Assembly: GCA_024398935.1 (NCBI GenBank)
Contig: JAKSIH010000004.1
Location: 1 to 51,800 of the forward strand
Source: Fibrobacter sp.
GTDB taxonomy: Bacteria > Fibrobacterota > Fibrobacteria > Fibrobacterales > Fibrobacteraceae
Reading direction: 5' to 3'
DNA length: 51,800 nt
The notes below the pieces were generated by a model. The model worked only from the letters and a program-made list of their open reading frames with translations, ran no database searches and was not told the origin of the DNA. Both the position numbers and the translations under genes were made by a program. Below, in pieces: positions 41,212-50,420 of this stretch (the first letter of the stretch is position 1; the number at the start of each line of letters is the position of its first letter).

Positions 41212-42672
41212 CTATTCCTTCACGCTCCAGGTGGTGCCTTCCTTGCTGTCCTTGATCACGATGTTCATGGCGGCAAGTTCGTCGCGGATGCGGTCGCTTT
41301 CGGCCCAGTTCTTGTTGGCGCGAGCTTCCTTGCGGAGGGCGAGGAGTTCTTCTACCTTGGCGACGTCAACGCCTGCGGCACCTTCGTCAGCCTTCTTCTT
41401 GTAATCCTGACGGGGTTCGTCCAGCTTCAGGCCAAAGACCTTGTCCATGTCCAGAACGAGGGCTGCCTTTTCGCCGTCGTCGATGTCGGACTTCAGCATG
41501 GTATTCAGGATACCGAGAGCGCGGGGCATGTTCAGGTCGTCACCGATGGCGGTCTTGAATTCTTCCTGGAAGGCCTTGGCGGCTTCGCTCTTGATTTCGG
41601 TAGCCTTGCCGATGAGGGCGTCGGTTTTCTTGTGGAGACTCTTGAGGCCTTCCTTGGCGCCTTCCAGAGCTTCCCAGGTGAAGTTCAGGTAGTTGCGGTA
41701 GTGGCTGCCCACTGCGAAGAAGCGGTAATCCAGCGGATTGAAGCCGCGGTCTACCAACAGGTCCACGGTGAGGAATTCGCCGCTGGACTTGCTCATCTTG
41801 CCGAATGTGGTGGCGGTGGTGCCGTCTTCCAGCTTTTCTTCGCTGGCGGTACGCAGGAATTCGCCGTGCATCCAGAAGCGGGAGAACTGAACGCCGTTGG
41901 CGCATTCGCTCTGTGCAATTTCGTTAGTGTGGTGGACGCGGATGTGGTCGGTGCCGCCGCAGTGAATGTCCAAAGTCGGGCCGTTGTACTTCATGGCCAT
42001 GGCGGAGCATTCCACATGCCAGCCCGGGAAGCCTACGCCCCAGGGGGAATCCCATTCCATGGCGCGCTTCTTGTCGGTGGGGCTGAACTTCCAGAGAGCG
42101 AAGTCGGTAGCGGCACGCTTTTCGCCCATGTCGATACGGCTGCCCTTGCGGAGGTTTTCAACGTCCAGGCGGGCGAAGTCGGCGTAACGGGGGAACTTGA
42201 GGCTATCGAAGTAGATGCCGTCGGAAGTGCGGTAGGTAAAGCCCTTTTCTTCCAGGGTCTTCACCAGGTCAATCTGTTCCTGGATGTGCTGGGTAGCGGG
42301 AGTCCAGCGGGTGGGTTCCTGAATGTTCAGACGATGCCAGTCGTTCATGAAGGCGTCGGTGTAGAACTTTGCGATATCCCAGACGGACTTGCCTTCGCGG
42401 GCTGCGCCCTTTTCCATCTTGTCGTCTCCGGAGTCGCCATCGCTAGTGAGGTGGCCTACGTCGGTGATGTTCACGATGTGGTTCACCTTGTAGCCGTAGT
42501 AGTTCAAGGTGCGGACCAGGAAGTCTTCGAAAATGTAGGTGCGGAGGTTGCCGATGTGGGCGAAGTGGTACACCGTAGGGCCACAACAGTACATACGCAC
42601 GGCGGGAACGCCTTCGGGAAGTGTAAAGATCTCTTTCTTGCGTGATGCGGTGTTGTAGAATTGAAGTGCCAT
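41212..42672 (-). CDS. cysS: Cysteinyl-tRNA synthetase
   Basis: Class I synthetase charging tRNA-Cys. 486 residues with zinc ligand region MYCCGPTVY, HIGN at 39-42, zinc/cysteine-site WHVECSAM and GGTDHIRVHHTNE, and the KMSKSSGEFL loop. CGGAGG precedes ATG. A TAAATT box is at 42731-42736 on the minus strand (about 60 nt leader). The 3' side carries palindromic repeats and no clear terminator. Confidence 0.97.
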   Translation of the reverse strand: MALQFYNTASRKKEIFTLPEGVPAVRMYCCGPTVYHFAHIGNLRTYIFEDFLVRTLNYYGYKVNHIVNITDVGHLTSDGDSGDDKMEKGAAREGKSVWDIAKFYTDAFMNDWHRLNIQEPTRWTPATQHIQEQIDLVKTLEEKGFTYRTSDGIYFDSLKFPRYADFARLDVENLRKGSRIDMGEKRAATDFALWKFSPTDKKRAMEWDSPWGVGFPGWHVECSAMAMKYNGPTLDIHCGGTDHIRVHHTNEIAQSECANGVQFSRFWMHGEFLRTASEEKLEDGTTATTFGKMSKSSGEFLTVDLLVDRGFNPLDYRFFAVGSHYRNYLNFTWEALEGAKEGLKSLHKKTDALIGKATEIKSEAAKAFQEEFKTAIGDDLNMPRALGILNTMLKSDIDDGEKAALVLDMDKVFGLKLDEPRQDYKKKADEGAAGVDVAKVEELLALRKEARANKNWAESDRIRDELAAMNIVIKDSKEGTTWSVKE

Positions 42673-42730
42673 TTGAGCCTCCGGTTAAGTTGCGGGACTT
42701 TTGTTTGCTGCAGTCCCATTTCGGCGCTGT

Positions 42731-42736
42731 AATTTA
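42731..42736 (-). promoter_or_regulatory. -10 box of cysS
   Basis: TAAATT on the minus strand, 58 nt before the start codon; no obvious -35. Confidence 0.4.
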
Positions 42737-42795
42737 GAAAAAATGGTTTGCCTTGACTAATTGAAAAACTTGATGAACCTTGATAAAATCAAACT

Positions 42796-42824
42796 ATAAA
42801 AGGCCTACTTGGGAAAGCAGGCCT
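42796..42824 (-). terminator. Terminator of sstT
   Basis: On the minus strand AGGCCTGCT/AGTAGGCCT (one G-T pair, 6-nt loop) followed by TTTAT; about 25 nt after the sstT stop. Confidence 0.83.
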
Positions 42825-42848
42825 CTAGTCGCAAATTTATTTAAGGAG

Positions 42849-44069
42849 TTAAATCTTTTCGCCGCATTTTTTTCTGTGGTGGTATTCCGCCGTGGCGGTA
42901 AAGATCACGTCACTGCTGGAGTTGAGGGCGGTTTCCATGGAGTCCTGCACCACGCCCAGGATAAAGCCCACGGCAACCGCCTGCATAGAGATGTCGCCGC
43001 TAATGCCCAGGATAGAGCAGGTCATGGGAATCAGGAACAGGGAGCCGCCTGCGATGCCGGAAGTTCCGCAGGCGCCGATGGCGCTCATGACGCAAAGGAT
43101 TGCCGCGGTAGGCAGGTCCACATGGATATTCAGGGTGTTTGCAACCGCAAGGGTCATCACTGCGATAGTGACGGCGGCGCCGCACATGTTGATGGTGCAG
43201 CCCAGCGGGATGGAGACAGAATAGAAGTCCTTTTCCAGTTTTAGGCGTTCGCAGAGGGCCATGTTCACGGGTACGTTGGCGGCGGAACTGCGGGTGAAGA
43301 AAGCGGTAATGCCGCTATCCCGAAGGCAGCGGAACACCAGGGGGTAGGGGTTCTTGCGTAAGGTGATTGCGACAATGAGCGGGTTGAGGACGAGGGCAAC
43401 CAACAGCATGCAGCCTACCAGCAGGCCGAGCAGTTTACCGTAGTCGGCAAAGATGGTCATGCCGTTTTCTGCCACGGAGGAAAATACCAGGCCGAGAATG
43501 CCGAAAGGAGCCATCTGGATAACCCAGCGGATGACCTGGGAGATTGCTGCGGAAACATCGGTAATGACGGTTACGGTGTGGGCGACGGGAAGCTTTTTCA
43601 GGGCGAGGCCGAAGACGATAGCCCAGAAGAGAATGCCGATGTAGTTGGCACCAGCAAGGGCTGCCACCGGGTTCTGCACGCAGTTCTGTACCAGGTTGGT
43701 AAGCACTTCACCGATGCCGCTGGGAGGTGCCCCCTGTGCGGCTTCTGCTGTCAGCTTCATGGTGACGGGAAAAAGCTCGCTTCCGCCAACTGCAAGGGCT
43801 GCGGCCCCGATGGAACTTACCACATAGAGAAGGATCACCTTGCGGAAACGGCTGCCGATGCCTTCGCCGGCACCTGCAATGGAACTTGCCACCAGGGCGA
43901 ATACCAGGATGGGAGCGGCACCTTTCAGGGCGCCTACGAACAGGGTTCCCAAAATGCCGATGCCGCTGAGCTGGGGTGCAAAAAGTCCAAGAACAGCACC
44001 AAGAACAAGGCCGATGATAATTCGAATGATGAGACTTAGCTCAATCCATTTTTTTACGAGGGTCTTCAT
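42849..44069 (-). CDS. sstT: Sodium:serine/threonine symporter SstT
   Basis: DAACS-family sodium/amino-acid symporter of the inner membrane. 406 residues with eight to nine membrane segments, the hairpin-loop signature (SSAANVPVNMALCERL), GCTINMCGAAVTIAVM, and the GTSGIAGGSLFLIPM loop. It resembles SstT more than GltP-type carriers by the N-terminal SLIIRIIIGLVLGAVLG. TATATT lies at 44098-44103 on the minus strand, giving a leader of about 22 nt. Confidence 0.93.
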   Translation of the reverse strand: MKTLVKKWIELSLIIRIIIGLVLGAVLGLFAPQLSGIGILGTLFVGALKGAAPILVFALVASSIAGAGEGIGSRFRKVILLYVVSSIGAAALAVGGSELFPVTMKLTAEAAQGAPPSGIGEVLTNLVQNCVQNPVAALAGANYIGILFWAIVFGLALKKLPVAHTVTVITDVSAAISQVIRWVIQMAPFGILGLVFSSVAENGMTIFADYGKLLGLLVGCMLLVALVLNPLIVAITLRKNPYPLVFRCLRDSGITAFFTRSSAANVPVNMALCERLKLEKDFYSVSIPLGCTINMCGAAVTIAVMTLAVANTLNIHVDLPTAAILCVMSAIGACGTSGIAGGSLFLIPMTCSILGISGDISMQAVAVGFILGVVQDSMETALNSSSDVIFTATAEYHHRKKCGEKI

Positions 44070-44097
44070 GGAATATTCCTTTTTGATGGTGCGAAAA

Positions 44098-44151
44098 AAT
44101 ATAGAATGTTGCTGTTGTAACCTAGTTCCGGTCCATCAATTTTTCTAACTT
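44098..44151. promoter_or_regulatory. Divergent promoter region of sstT and the AHCY-like gene
   Basis: Minus-strand TATATT (44098-44103) serves sstT; plus-strand TAACTT (44146-44151, followed by TG) ends 7 nt before the AHCY-like start. No operator palindrome is evident. Confidence 0.5.
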
Positions 44152-44158
44152 TGGCGCT

Positions 44159-45277
44159 ATGTTATTTGCAGATGTCATCAACGATGCCTACGAACCCAGG
44201 GAATATCCTGCACTGGCCCTTCTATCTGACCAGTGGATGCGCACTCGTCCTTTTGAAGGCTTAAAAATCCTTGCTGCGACTCCTATTTTCAGGAATACCC
44301 TTCTGCAGTATCGGGCCCTTCTGGCCGGTGGTGCGGAACTGTATGTGGGCCGCGCCCGGGAGAACGAAGGCTGCGGAACGACGATGCCTTTCGACCCTAA
44401 GATTGTTGTGCTTCTGCAGGAAAATGGAATACCTGTCATTTCTGATGAAGATATTCGAAATGGTTCTGTCGCAGATGACTTTGATCTGATTTTGGATTGT
44501 GCGGGACAGTTCTCTTTCTGTCATCCCCGCAAGGGCTTTGTGGAACTTACCCGCAGTGGTGTACAGTTCTATGAAAAATCCCAGTATCCGGTGTATGTTG
44601 CCGATAGCGGCATTGTAAAGCGCATTGAAACGACCCTGGGAACCGGCGATGGCTATTTCAGAGCTTTGGAACAGCTGAATCATGGCGATTTTGAAGGCAA
44701 GAAACTGGTTGTCTTTGGTAGCGGAAAAGTTGGTTGCGGTATTGCCCTCCAGGGGGTTCGCCGTGGACTCCAGGTCACAACCATTACTGATGTGAGCAAT
44801 CGCAATACCGGCAGTGATTTTTCCAGGGTGCTGGAAAATAACGACGTAGAAATCGTGGACCATCTGGACGAAAAGAAGGTCCAGGAAGCGGTAGAAGGCT
44901 GTGATTACCTGGTCACTGCTACGGGCATCAAGAATGTGCTACCCATGACGGTGGTAAATATCCTGAATAAAAACCGCAAGATTGTTGCAGCCAATATGGG
45001 TGTGGAAGATGAATTCGGGACGCTTGTTCCCCGCTTCCGTGTGCAGAACCGGAAGGCTCCCCTGAATTTCATTCTGGAAGAACCCACTCACCTGAAGTAT
45101 ATCGACGCAAGCCTTGCGCTCCATGCTGCCCTTGGGGAACGTCTCCTCCAGGACCTTGCCCGCGGAGACTCTTTCGCGGGCCCTCGGGATCCTGCATCCG
45201 ATATTGAGCAGGTGCTTCTGGTGACTACCATCCAGAATGGTGAAATCGGCGCCGAAGTCTGCGACATGCTTCGCTAA
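44159..45277 (+). CDS. Adenosylhomocysteinase-like NAD-binding protein, unknown activity
   Basis: 372 residues. The layout follows S-adenosylhomocysteine hydrolase: FEGLKILAATPIFRNTLLQYRAL, GIPVISDED, a DLILDCAGQF segment, then a Rossmann domain with VVFGSGKVGCGIALQGVRRG, DYLVTATGIKNVL and VAANMGVEDEFG. It is shorter than AHCY (about 430) and lacks its C-terminal His/Tyr-rich end, so the reaction may differ. Likely leaderless (TAACTT ends 7 nt before ATG). Single gene; divergent from sstT. Confidence 0.72.
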   Translation: MLFADVINDAYEPREYPALALLSDQWMRTRPFEGLKILAATPIFRNTLLQYRALLAGGAELYVGRARENEGCGTTMPFDPKIVVLLQENGIPVISDEDIRNGSVADDFDLILDCAGQFSFCHPRKGFVELTRSGVQFYEKSQYPVYVADSGIVKRIETTLGTGDGYFRALEQLNHGDFEGKKLVVFGSGKVGCGIALQGVRRGLQVTTITDVSNRNTGSDFSRVLENNDVEIVDHLDEKKVQEAVEGCDYLVTATGIKNVLPMTVVNILNKNRKIVAANMGVEDEFGTLVPRFRVQNRKAPLNFILEEPTHLKYIDASLALHAALGERLLQDLARGDSFAGPRDPASDIEQVLLVTTIQNGEIGAEVCDMLR

Positions 45278-45363
45278 AAAAGGACGTTCAGAAAATTTAA
45301 CGGCTCTTTTAAGTTGCATTTATAGATTTTATCCTTTTTGGATGTATATTAGGGGGAAAAAGG

Positions 45364-45984
45364 ATGCATTTGGGTATGTCGAAAATTTGGAAGAAACTGT
45401 GCGGTTCCGCATTTCTGATGGGAATGACTGCTTTTGTTGTCGCCTTGCTGGCAAGTACCGTTTTCGCTGGTGATATTATTGCCCAGGCTTCAAATGGTGC
45501 GACAGTGATTCTTCACGACAACGGACGCTGGGAGTATTACCAGAACAACAAGAATATCCGCGATGTCCGGCCCAGCGCCATTCCCGAAGACGCTAAATTT
45601 GAGGTGACCATCGCCTACGAAAGTGTAGATCAGCTGAAAAAGAATATCCGCATGGCCATGGATGCTGATTTCGCAACCGAAGAGGAAATCAAGGATAGTC
45701 TTCGCAAGGTTCCCAAGGGGGGTATCGTCTATTTTCAGGTGCCCACCAAGCAAATCAAGCCGGGTATGGTCCGCGAGTTGACCTATTCCATTTACGATAA
45801 GGGGAAGACTCCTGTGTTTACCCAGAAGGCCCGCGATTCCGAGGCTACGGCCAGCGAAGAGAGGGGTATTTCCAATCTCATGATCGTTCCGCTTTATGCG
45901 CGTCCCAAGTCTAAAGTCCTGAAAGCAACGGTGGTGAGCGAAAGCACCCGCTCTACACTTGAGTTTGAAATCCCGGTGCCGTAA
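45364..45984 (+). CDS. Secreted protein, unknown
   Basis: 206 residues: signal peptide (about 1-35, ending STVFA), then GDIIAQASNGATVILHDNGRWEYY, a pattern often seen in small exported proteins, then a beta-rich domain. AGGGGG precedes ATG 45364; the ATG at 45376 is a possible alternative. TATATT at 45345-45350. It shares one base with the next gene (TAATG), so they are cotranscribed. Confidence 0.72.
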   Translation: MHLGMSKIWKKLCGSAFLMGMTAFVVALLASTVFAGDIIAQASNGATVILHDNGRWEYYQNNKNIRDVRPSAIPEDAKFEVTIAYESVDQLKKNIRMAMDADFATEEEIKDSLRKVPKGGIVYFQVPTKQIKPGMVRELTYSIYDKGKTPVFTQKARDSEATASEERGISNLMIVPLYARPKSKVLKATVVSESTRSTLEFEIPVP

Positions 45985-46544
45985 TGAAGTTCGCCGTTGT
46001 AGACCTGGAGACAACTGGGGGGACGCCGGAAAACGGCCGTATTACTGAAATAGGGATCGTTCTTCTGGACGATTTCCAGGTGGTTAAAACCTACCAGACT
46101 CTTGTGGATCCGGGAATGCCTATTCAGCCTTTCGTGCAGAAACTTACGGGCATTACCGATGAAATGGTGAGTGGCCAGCCTCAGTTTAACGATGTGGCCG
46201 AAGAAGTTGCCGAAATGTTAAGGGGGCGAATCTTTGTCGCCCACAATGTCCAGTTCGATTGCCGGTTCATGCGTGCGGAATTGCGAAGGGCCTGTATAAA
46301 AATGGATCCGCCGAGACTTTGCACGGTGAAACTTTCCCGCAGGTTTTTCCCGGGACTTCCCAGTTACAGTCTGCACAACTTGATTATGAGTCTGGAACTT
46401 CCGGATTTCAATCACCATCGCGCCCTGGCCGATGCCATGGCTGCTGCTGAAATTCTAAAACTTTGCCTGCAAAAAGTCGGCGCAGATAAAATCAAGAAAG
46501 AAGTCCGGAATATCACCAAGGCGGAATCTTTAGCGGTGTTCTGA
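45984..46544 (+). CDS. DnaQ-like 3'-5' exonuclease (DEDDh)
   Basis: 186 residues with the full DEDDh set: VVDLETTG (Exo I), AHNVQFDCRFM (Exo II) and HHRALADA (Exo III). This is the epsilon/PolC-type proofreading fold; without the clamp/alpha-binding C-terminus it may be a stand-alone nuclease. It starts in the stop of the preceding secreted-protein gene and converges with the GH3 gene. Confidence 0.9.
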   Translation: MKFAVVDLETTGGTPENGRITEIGIVLLDDFQVVKTYQTLVDPGMPIQPFVQKLTGITDEMVSGQPQFNDVAEEVAEMLRGRIFVAHNVQFDCRFMRAELRRACIKMDPPRLCTVKLSRRFFPGLPSYSLHNLIMSLELPDFNHHRALADAMAAAEILKLCLQKVGADKIKKEVRNITKAESLAVF

Positions 46545-46556
46545 TTTTTCCGGGGA

Positions 46557-47798
46557 CTAGTTCCTTGGACCAACCTTCAGGATGCCGTTCCGGTATTTCA
46601 TTTTCAGGATTCTTGCGCAGGATTCTTCGACGCGCTGCCTGTACTTGCTGTTTTGCCTTGACATGGACGTAAGGATGTCAATCATGTCCACGCCCTTGCG
46701 GGGGAAGGTTGTCATGAACATGTCGTTCCCTGCCATTAGGGCCGTCAATACCAGCTTGCGGAAATCCTTTGCCGGATAGTTCTTGCCGGAGACCCTCTCG
46801 GTGCCGCTGATCCAGGCGCGTAGGGAAACTCCCCACAGGTCGTCTGTCAGGATGACTGTTTCCGGAGACATCATGCGGGCGCGCTTTACGATTTCGGGTT
46901 CAAAGACTGCAGGGCGATTTGATACCCTTACGAAGCGGACGCTGCTCATCATGGTCATGGGAATGTCGTTTGCCAGTGTCTTGAATAAATCGATGTTCCT
47001 GGAAATCTTTTTCTTGGGGGTTGCGCTTACGGCAATCTGGTGGTCGCTATTGGTCCAGGAGTCGTAACCGGGAAAGTGCTTGGATACGCAGCTGATTCCG
47101 CCTTCCTTCATGCCCTGCACGAAGGCCCTGACCTTGGGCGCGTTAACAGTATCTTCGCCCCAGGACCTGCTGGATTCTTCCATGAAGGATTTTTTTCCGC
47201 GGCTGTCCCTGGCAGGGTCCAGAACCGGGGCAAGGTTCAGATTGATTCCCAGTCCGTGAAGTTCTGCACCGATTTCTGCCGCAATATTTCGGATGGAGTC
47301 CTCGGGCATGTTGCGCATTTCCTTTGCGCTGGGAGTGTGTTCCCATTTGGGGTTGACATTAGAAATGCGGTTTACCCGCCCTCCTTCCTGGTCCACTGCG
47401 ACGACGGGAGGGATTTTCATTTCCTGGTTGACGGTCTGAATGTTTTCCCTAAACTTGTCCAGATTCTTCAGATGATTCTTCATGACCAGATAACCACCGA
47501 ATTCATTTTTAATCATGAAGTCTGCGGGAGTCATATAGACCATAACCATCTGGGCGGCCTTCTGCCTTATGGTCATGGAGTTCCAGAGATCCATCAATTC
47601 GCAGGGGAGGCTGTATGGATTTTGGGAGACATCGCAATCAGTGTTGGATTCTTCGTTACCCGTGCGGGATGTGTCTGGCTGAACCAGCATTATGGCGCTG
47701 TCCAGTGCAGAGGGCTGTTCTGTAACACCTAACGGGCCCTGCGCAGACGCTGCGTAGAACAAAGCTAAAACGACTAGACTGACAAATCGGAACTTCAA
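46557..47798 (-). CDS. Exported glycoside hydrolase family 3 protein (NagZ-like)
   Basis: 413 residues: signal peptide (about 1-19, AASA-Q), linker, then a single GH3 TIM barrel with VAVDQEGGRVNRIS, LNLAPVLDP, the loop KHFPGYDSWTNSDH, and ILTDDLWG (nucleophile Asp in family GH3). NagZ cleaves GlcNAc from muropeptides in the cytosol; an exported version would act in the periplasm. The start is TTG 47798 without a Shine-Dalgarno, directly after a heptad array. It lies downstream of topB on the same strand. Confidence 0.88.
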   Translation of the reverse strand: MKFRFVSLVVLALFYAASAQGPLGVTEQPSALDSAIMLVQPDTSRTGNEESNTDCDVSQNPYSLPCELMDLWNSMTIRQKAAQMVMVYMTPADFMIKNEFGGYLVMKNHLKNLDKFRENIQTVNQEMKIPPVVAVDQEGGRVNRISNVNPKWEHTPSAKEMRNMPEDSIRNIAAEIGAELHGLGINLNLAPVLDPARDSRGKKSFMEESSRSWGEDTVNAPKVRAFVQGMKEGGISCVSKHFPGYDSWTNSDHQIAVSATPKKKISRNIDLFKTLANDIPMTMMSSVRFVRVSNRPAVFEPEIVKRARMMSPETVILTDDLWGVSLRAWISGTERVSGKNYPAKDFRKLVLTALMAGNDMFMTTFPRKGVDMIDILTSMSRQNSKYRQRVEESCARILKMKYRNGILKVGPRN

Positions 47799-47833
47799 GA
47801 TAGTGAAGGATGAAAAATGAAGGGTGATGGGGG
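47799..47833 (-). repeat. Heptanucleotide array at the start of the GH3 gene
   Basis: Plus-strand units GATAGTG, AAGGATG, AAAAATG, AAGGGTG, ATGGGGG, immediately upstream of TTG 47798. It fills the 41-nt gap to the topB stop. Confidence 0.75.
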
Positions 47834-47839
47834 TGGGGG

Positions 47840-50419
47840 CTATGGGACGAAATCCTCTCCGCCGCTCTTTGCCGCGGGCTTCTTTGCACCCCAGCGGCGG
47901 GGCTTGAATTCCCGGGGCGGGAAGTCGAACTTCAGCTTGCCCTTCTTGTCGATGTAGAGGAACGCATCGAAATTCTTGTGGGACTTGTTACTGCGGAATC
48001 CCTTGATGAGGTCTGTCTTTACATCAATGCCCGATAGCATCTTCTGGATCTGTTCCAGGGGGATTTCCTTGCCCAAAAGAATTTTCGGAAGGGAAATGCC
48101 GCTAGGCTCCTTCTTCACAAAGCTGTCGCTGACATAGCCGGTCAGGGTTTCGTATACGGCGGAGTTGTCCAGCGGGGAATTGCCTACCTGCTTTCCCAAC
48201 TCGATTTCAGCACCTTCCTTGTTGTCGTCAAAGACGAACTCAATCTTATTCTGGTCGTTAATGATGACGACTGCGGAAAATTCGGCGCCCTTCTTGCTGC
48301 GGAATCCTGTAAGAGGACCGATCTTTCTGTTGGTGAGAAGTTCCACGATTTCTTCGTTGGAAAGACGCTTGCCGCCAATCATCTTGCGGATGACGATGCC
48401 GTCCTCTGTAGTGTAGCGGCTCACGGTCTCGAAAACCTTCTTGCCGTTGACGGGACTGAAACTTGCTTCCCCGGTAGTACTTTCTTCCTTGAAGCCCTTG
48501 ATGTTTTTTACCATGGTACGGGTCATTTCCACGATGCCGTTCATGAAGTTCTCGCGGGTTTCCTTGCCCTTCTCGATCTGCTCCATCTTGTATTCCCACT
48601 CGCCGGTGAGTTCCGGGCTGGTGAGGGCCTCGATATCCATGGCCTTAAGAACCTTAATGAGGTCAAACGCCTTGGCGGTGGCGATCATGTCCTTGCCGTC
48701 GCGGACCACATATTTATCGGTCACCAGCTTTTCGATAATGGCTGCGCGGGTGGCGGGAGTTCCCAGACCGCGCTCCTTCATGGCGTCGCGAAGATCGCCC
48801 TCTTCCACCAGCTTACCGGCACTTTCCATCATGGAAAGCAGTGTGCTTTCGGTATAGTGTGCGGGGGGCTTGGTAAAGTCTTCCTTAGCTTCGATGTCTG
48901 CAGTCTTTGCCTTAGCGTTAGCGTCGCCCTTCAGCTGCGGAATGTTGGATTCGTCGTCGCTGTCCTTACCGTAAACGGCCTTGAAACCCGGTTCCACCAG
49001 AATCTTGCCTTCGGTAATGAAGGTTTCCTTTTCTACGGTGGTGATTCGGGTTGTGTTCAGGTACTTTGCGGGCGGGTAGAACACGGCGATAAAGCGCTGG
49101 CAGATCATGTTGAAAACTTTCTGTTCCGCTTCGGAAAGGCCAGTGGGCATTACGCCTGTAGGGATAATGGCAAAGTGGTCTGAAATTTTCTTGTTGTCGA
49201 AAACCTTCGGGGTCTTCACCACCCAGTTGTTGTTGAGGGCTGCCTGGGCGAATGTGCTGAGGCTTCCTGTGATCTTCCCTAAGGTTGCCTTTACGGGGCC
49301 CACATAGTCCTCGGGGAGGCAACGGCTATCGGTACGGGGGTAAGTTGTCGCCTTATGTTTTTCGTAGAGGGCTTGGGCGATGGAAAGTGTGGTTTTTGCG
49401 CTAAAGCCGAAACGGTTGTTGGCTTCGCGCTGGAGGGTGGTCAGGTCATAGAGCTGGCCGCACTTCTGGAAACTTGGTGCTGTTGTTTCCTCGATGGAGC
49501 CTGTCTTGCCCTTACACTTGGAAAGAATTTCCTGGACGCGGCTTTCGTCAAAGATTTGCTTTTGCCTGCTGTCGCCATTGGCGGTAAACCACTTGCCCTG
49601 ATAGCGGTTTCCGTCATTGTCGAAGTCCGCGTCGATGGTCCAGTACTTCTGGGGTACGAACTGGTGGCGCTCCTCCTCGCGGTTCACGATGATGGCGAGG
49701 GTCGGGGTCTGCACTCGACCGCAGGGCGTAATCTGGAAACCGCCCATGGAACTGTTGTAGGCGGTAAGGCCGCGGCTACCGTTCATGCCAATGAGCCAGT
49801 CGGCTTCGCTACGGCAAATGGCTGCTGCCTTCAGGTTTTCCATGTCGGCACCGTCGCGCATGTTGTCGAATGCATCCTGGATGGCGGCGGGAGTCATGCT
49901 CTGCATCCAGAGGCGCTTCAGGGTCTTTCCCGTAAATTTGCCCTTCAGGACATAATCCAGGATGTAGTAGAAAATCAGTTCACCTTCGCGGCCCGCATCG
50001 CATGCGTTCACGATGGTGGTCACGTCCTTACGCTTGATCAGCTTGCTTAAAATGGAAAGCTGGCTTTTGGTGGTGGGGTTTGCGGAAAGGGGAAACTTTT
50101 CTGGCAGCATGGGTAGCGTGCTCATTTCCCACTTCTTGTACCGTTCGTCAATCTCTTTCGGGTCGGCGATTTCCACCAGATGACCGATGGCGTGGCTTAC
50201 GATGGTTGTATCGCTTTCATAGACGCCGTTACCCTTGGTAAAGGATTTCTGTCCGAGGACTTTCACCAGGTCCAGGGCTACGCTGGGCTTTTCTGCAATA
50301 ATCAGGGTCTTTCCGTCGGAAACCACCTTGGGGGCCTTGGCGGTCTTCGTTGCTGCAGTCTTGGTCTTTGCAGCTGTAGTCTTTTTTGTCTCTGTCGCTT
50401 TTTTAGTTGCAGTAGCCAT
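47840..50419 (-). CDS. topB: DNA topoisomerase III
   Basis: Type IA topoisomerase that unlinks single-strand crossings. 859 residues: a low-complexity Lys/Thr/Ala-rich tail (about 1-35), Toprim with LIIAEKPSVALDL and ACDAGREGELIFY, active-site Tyr in TTYPRTDSRCL, and a C-terminal region with two similar modules (GFRSKKGAEFSAVVIIN and GFRSNKSHKNFDAFLYID). It starts 1 nt after the GT2 stop, so the two are probably cotranscribed. Confidence 0.95.
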   Translation of the reverse strand: MATATKKATETKKTTAAKTKTAATKTAKAPKVVSDGKTLIIAEKPSVALDLVKVLGQKSFTKGNGVYESDTTIVSHAIGHLVEIADPKEIDERYKKWEMSTLPMLPEKFPLSANPTTKSQLSILSKLIKRKDVTTIVNACDAGREGELIFYYILDYVLKGKFTGKTLKRLWMQSMTPAAIQDAFDNMRDGADMENLKAAAICRSEADWLIGMNGSRGLTAYNSSMGGFQITPCGRVQTPTLAIIVNREEERHQFVPQKYWTIDADFDNDGNRYQGKWFTANGDSRQKQIFDESRVQEILSKCKGKTGSIEETTAPSFQKCGQLYDLTTLQREANNRFGFSAKTTLSIAQALYEKHKATTYPRTDSRCLPEDYVGPVKATLGKITGSLSTFAQAALNNNWVVKTPKVFDNKKISDHFAIIPTGVMPTGLSEAEQKVFNMICQRFIAVFYPPAKYLNTTRITTVEKETFITEGKILVEPGFKAVYGKDSDDESNIPQLKGDANAKAKTADIEAKEDFTKPPAHYTESTLLSMMESAGKLVEEGDLRDAMKERGLGTPATRAAIIEKLVTDKYVVRDGKDMIATAKAFDLIKVLKAMDIEALTSPELTGEWEYKMEQIEKGKETRENFMNGIVEMTRTMVKNIKGFKEESTTGEASFSPVNGKKVFETVSRYTTEDGIVIRKMIGGKRLSNEEIVELLTNRKIGPLTGFRSKKGAEFSAVVIINDQNKIEFVFDDNKEGAEIELGKQVGNSPLDNSAVYETLTGYVSDSFVKKEPSGISLPKILLGKEIPLEQIQKMLSGIDVKTDLIKGFRSNKSHKNFDAFLYIDKKGKLKFDFPPREFKPRRWGAKKPAAKSGGEDFVP

Positions 50420-50420
50420 A

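Noticed and set aside
41143..42645. 500-codon plus-strand ORF opposite cysS
   Set aside because: Antisense shadow of cysS; low-complexity Val/Gly/Ala content.
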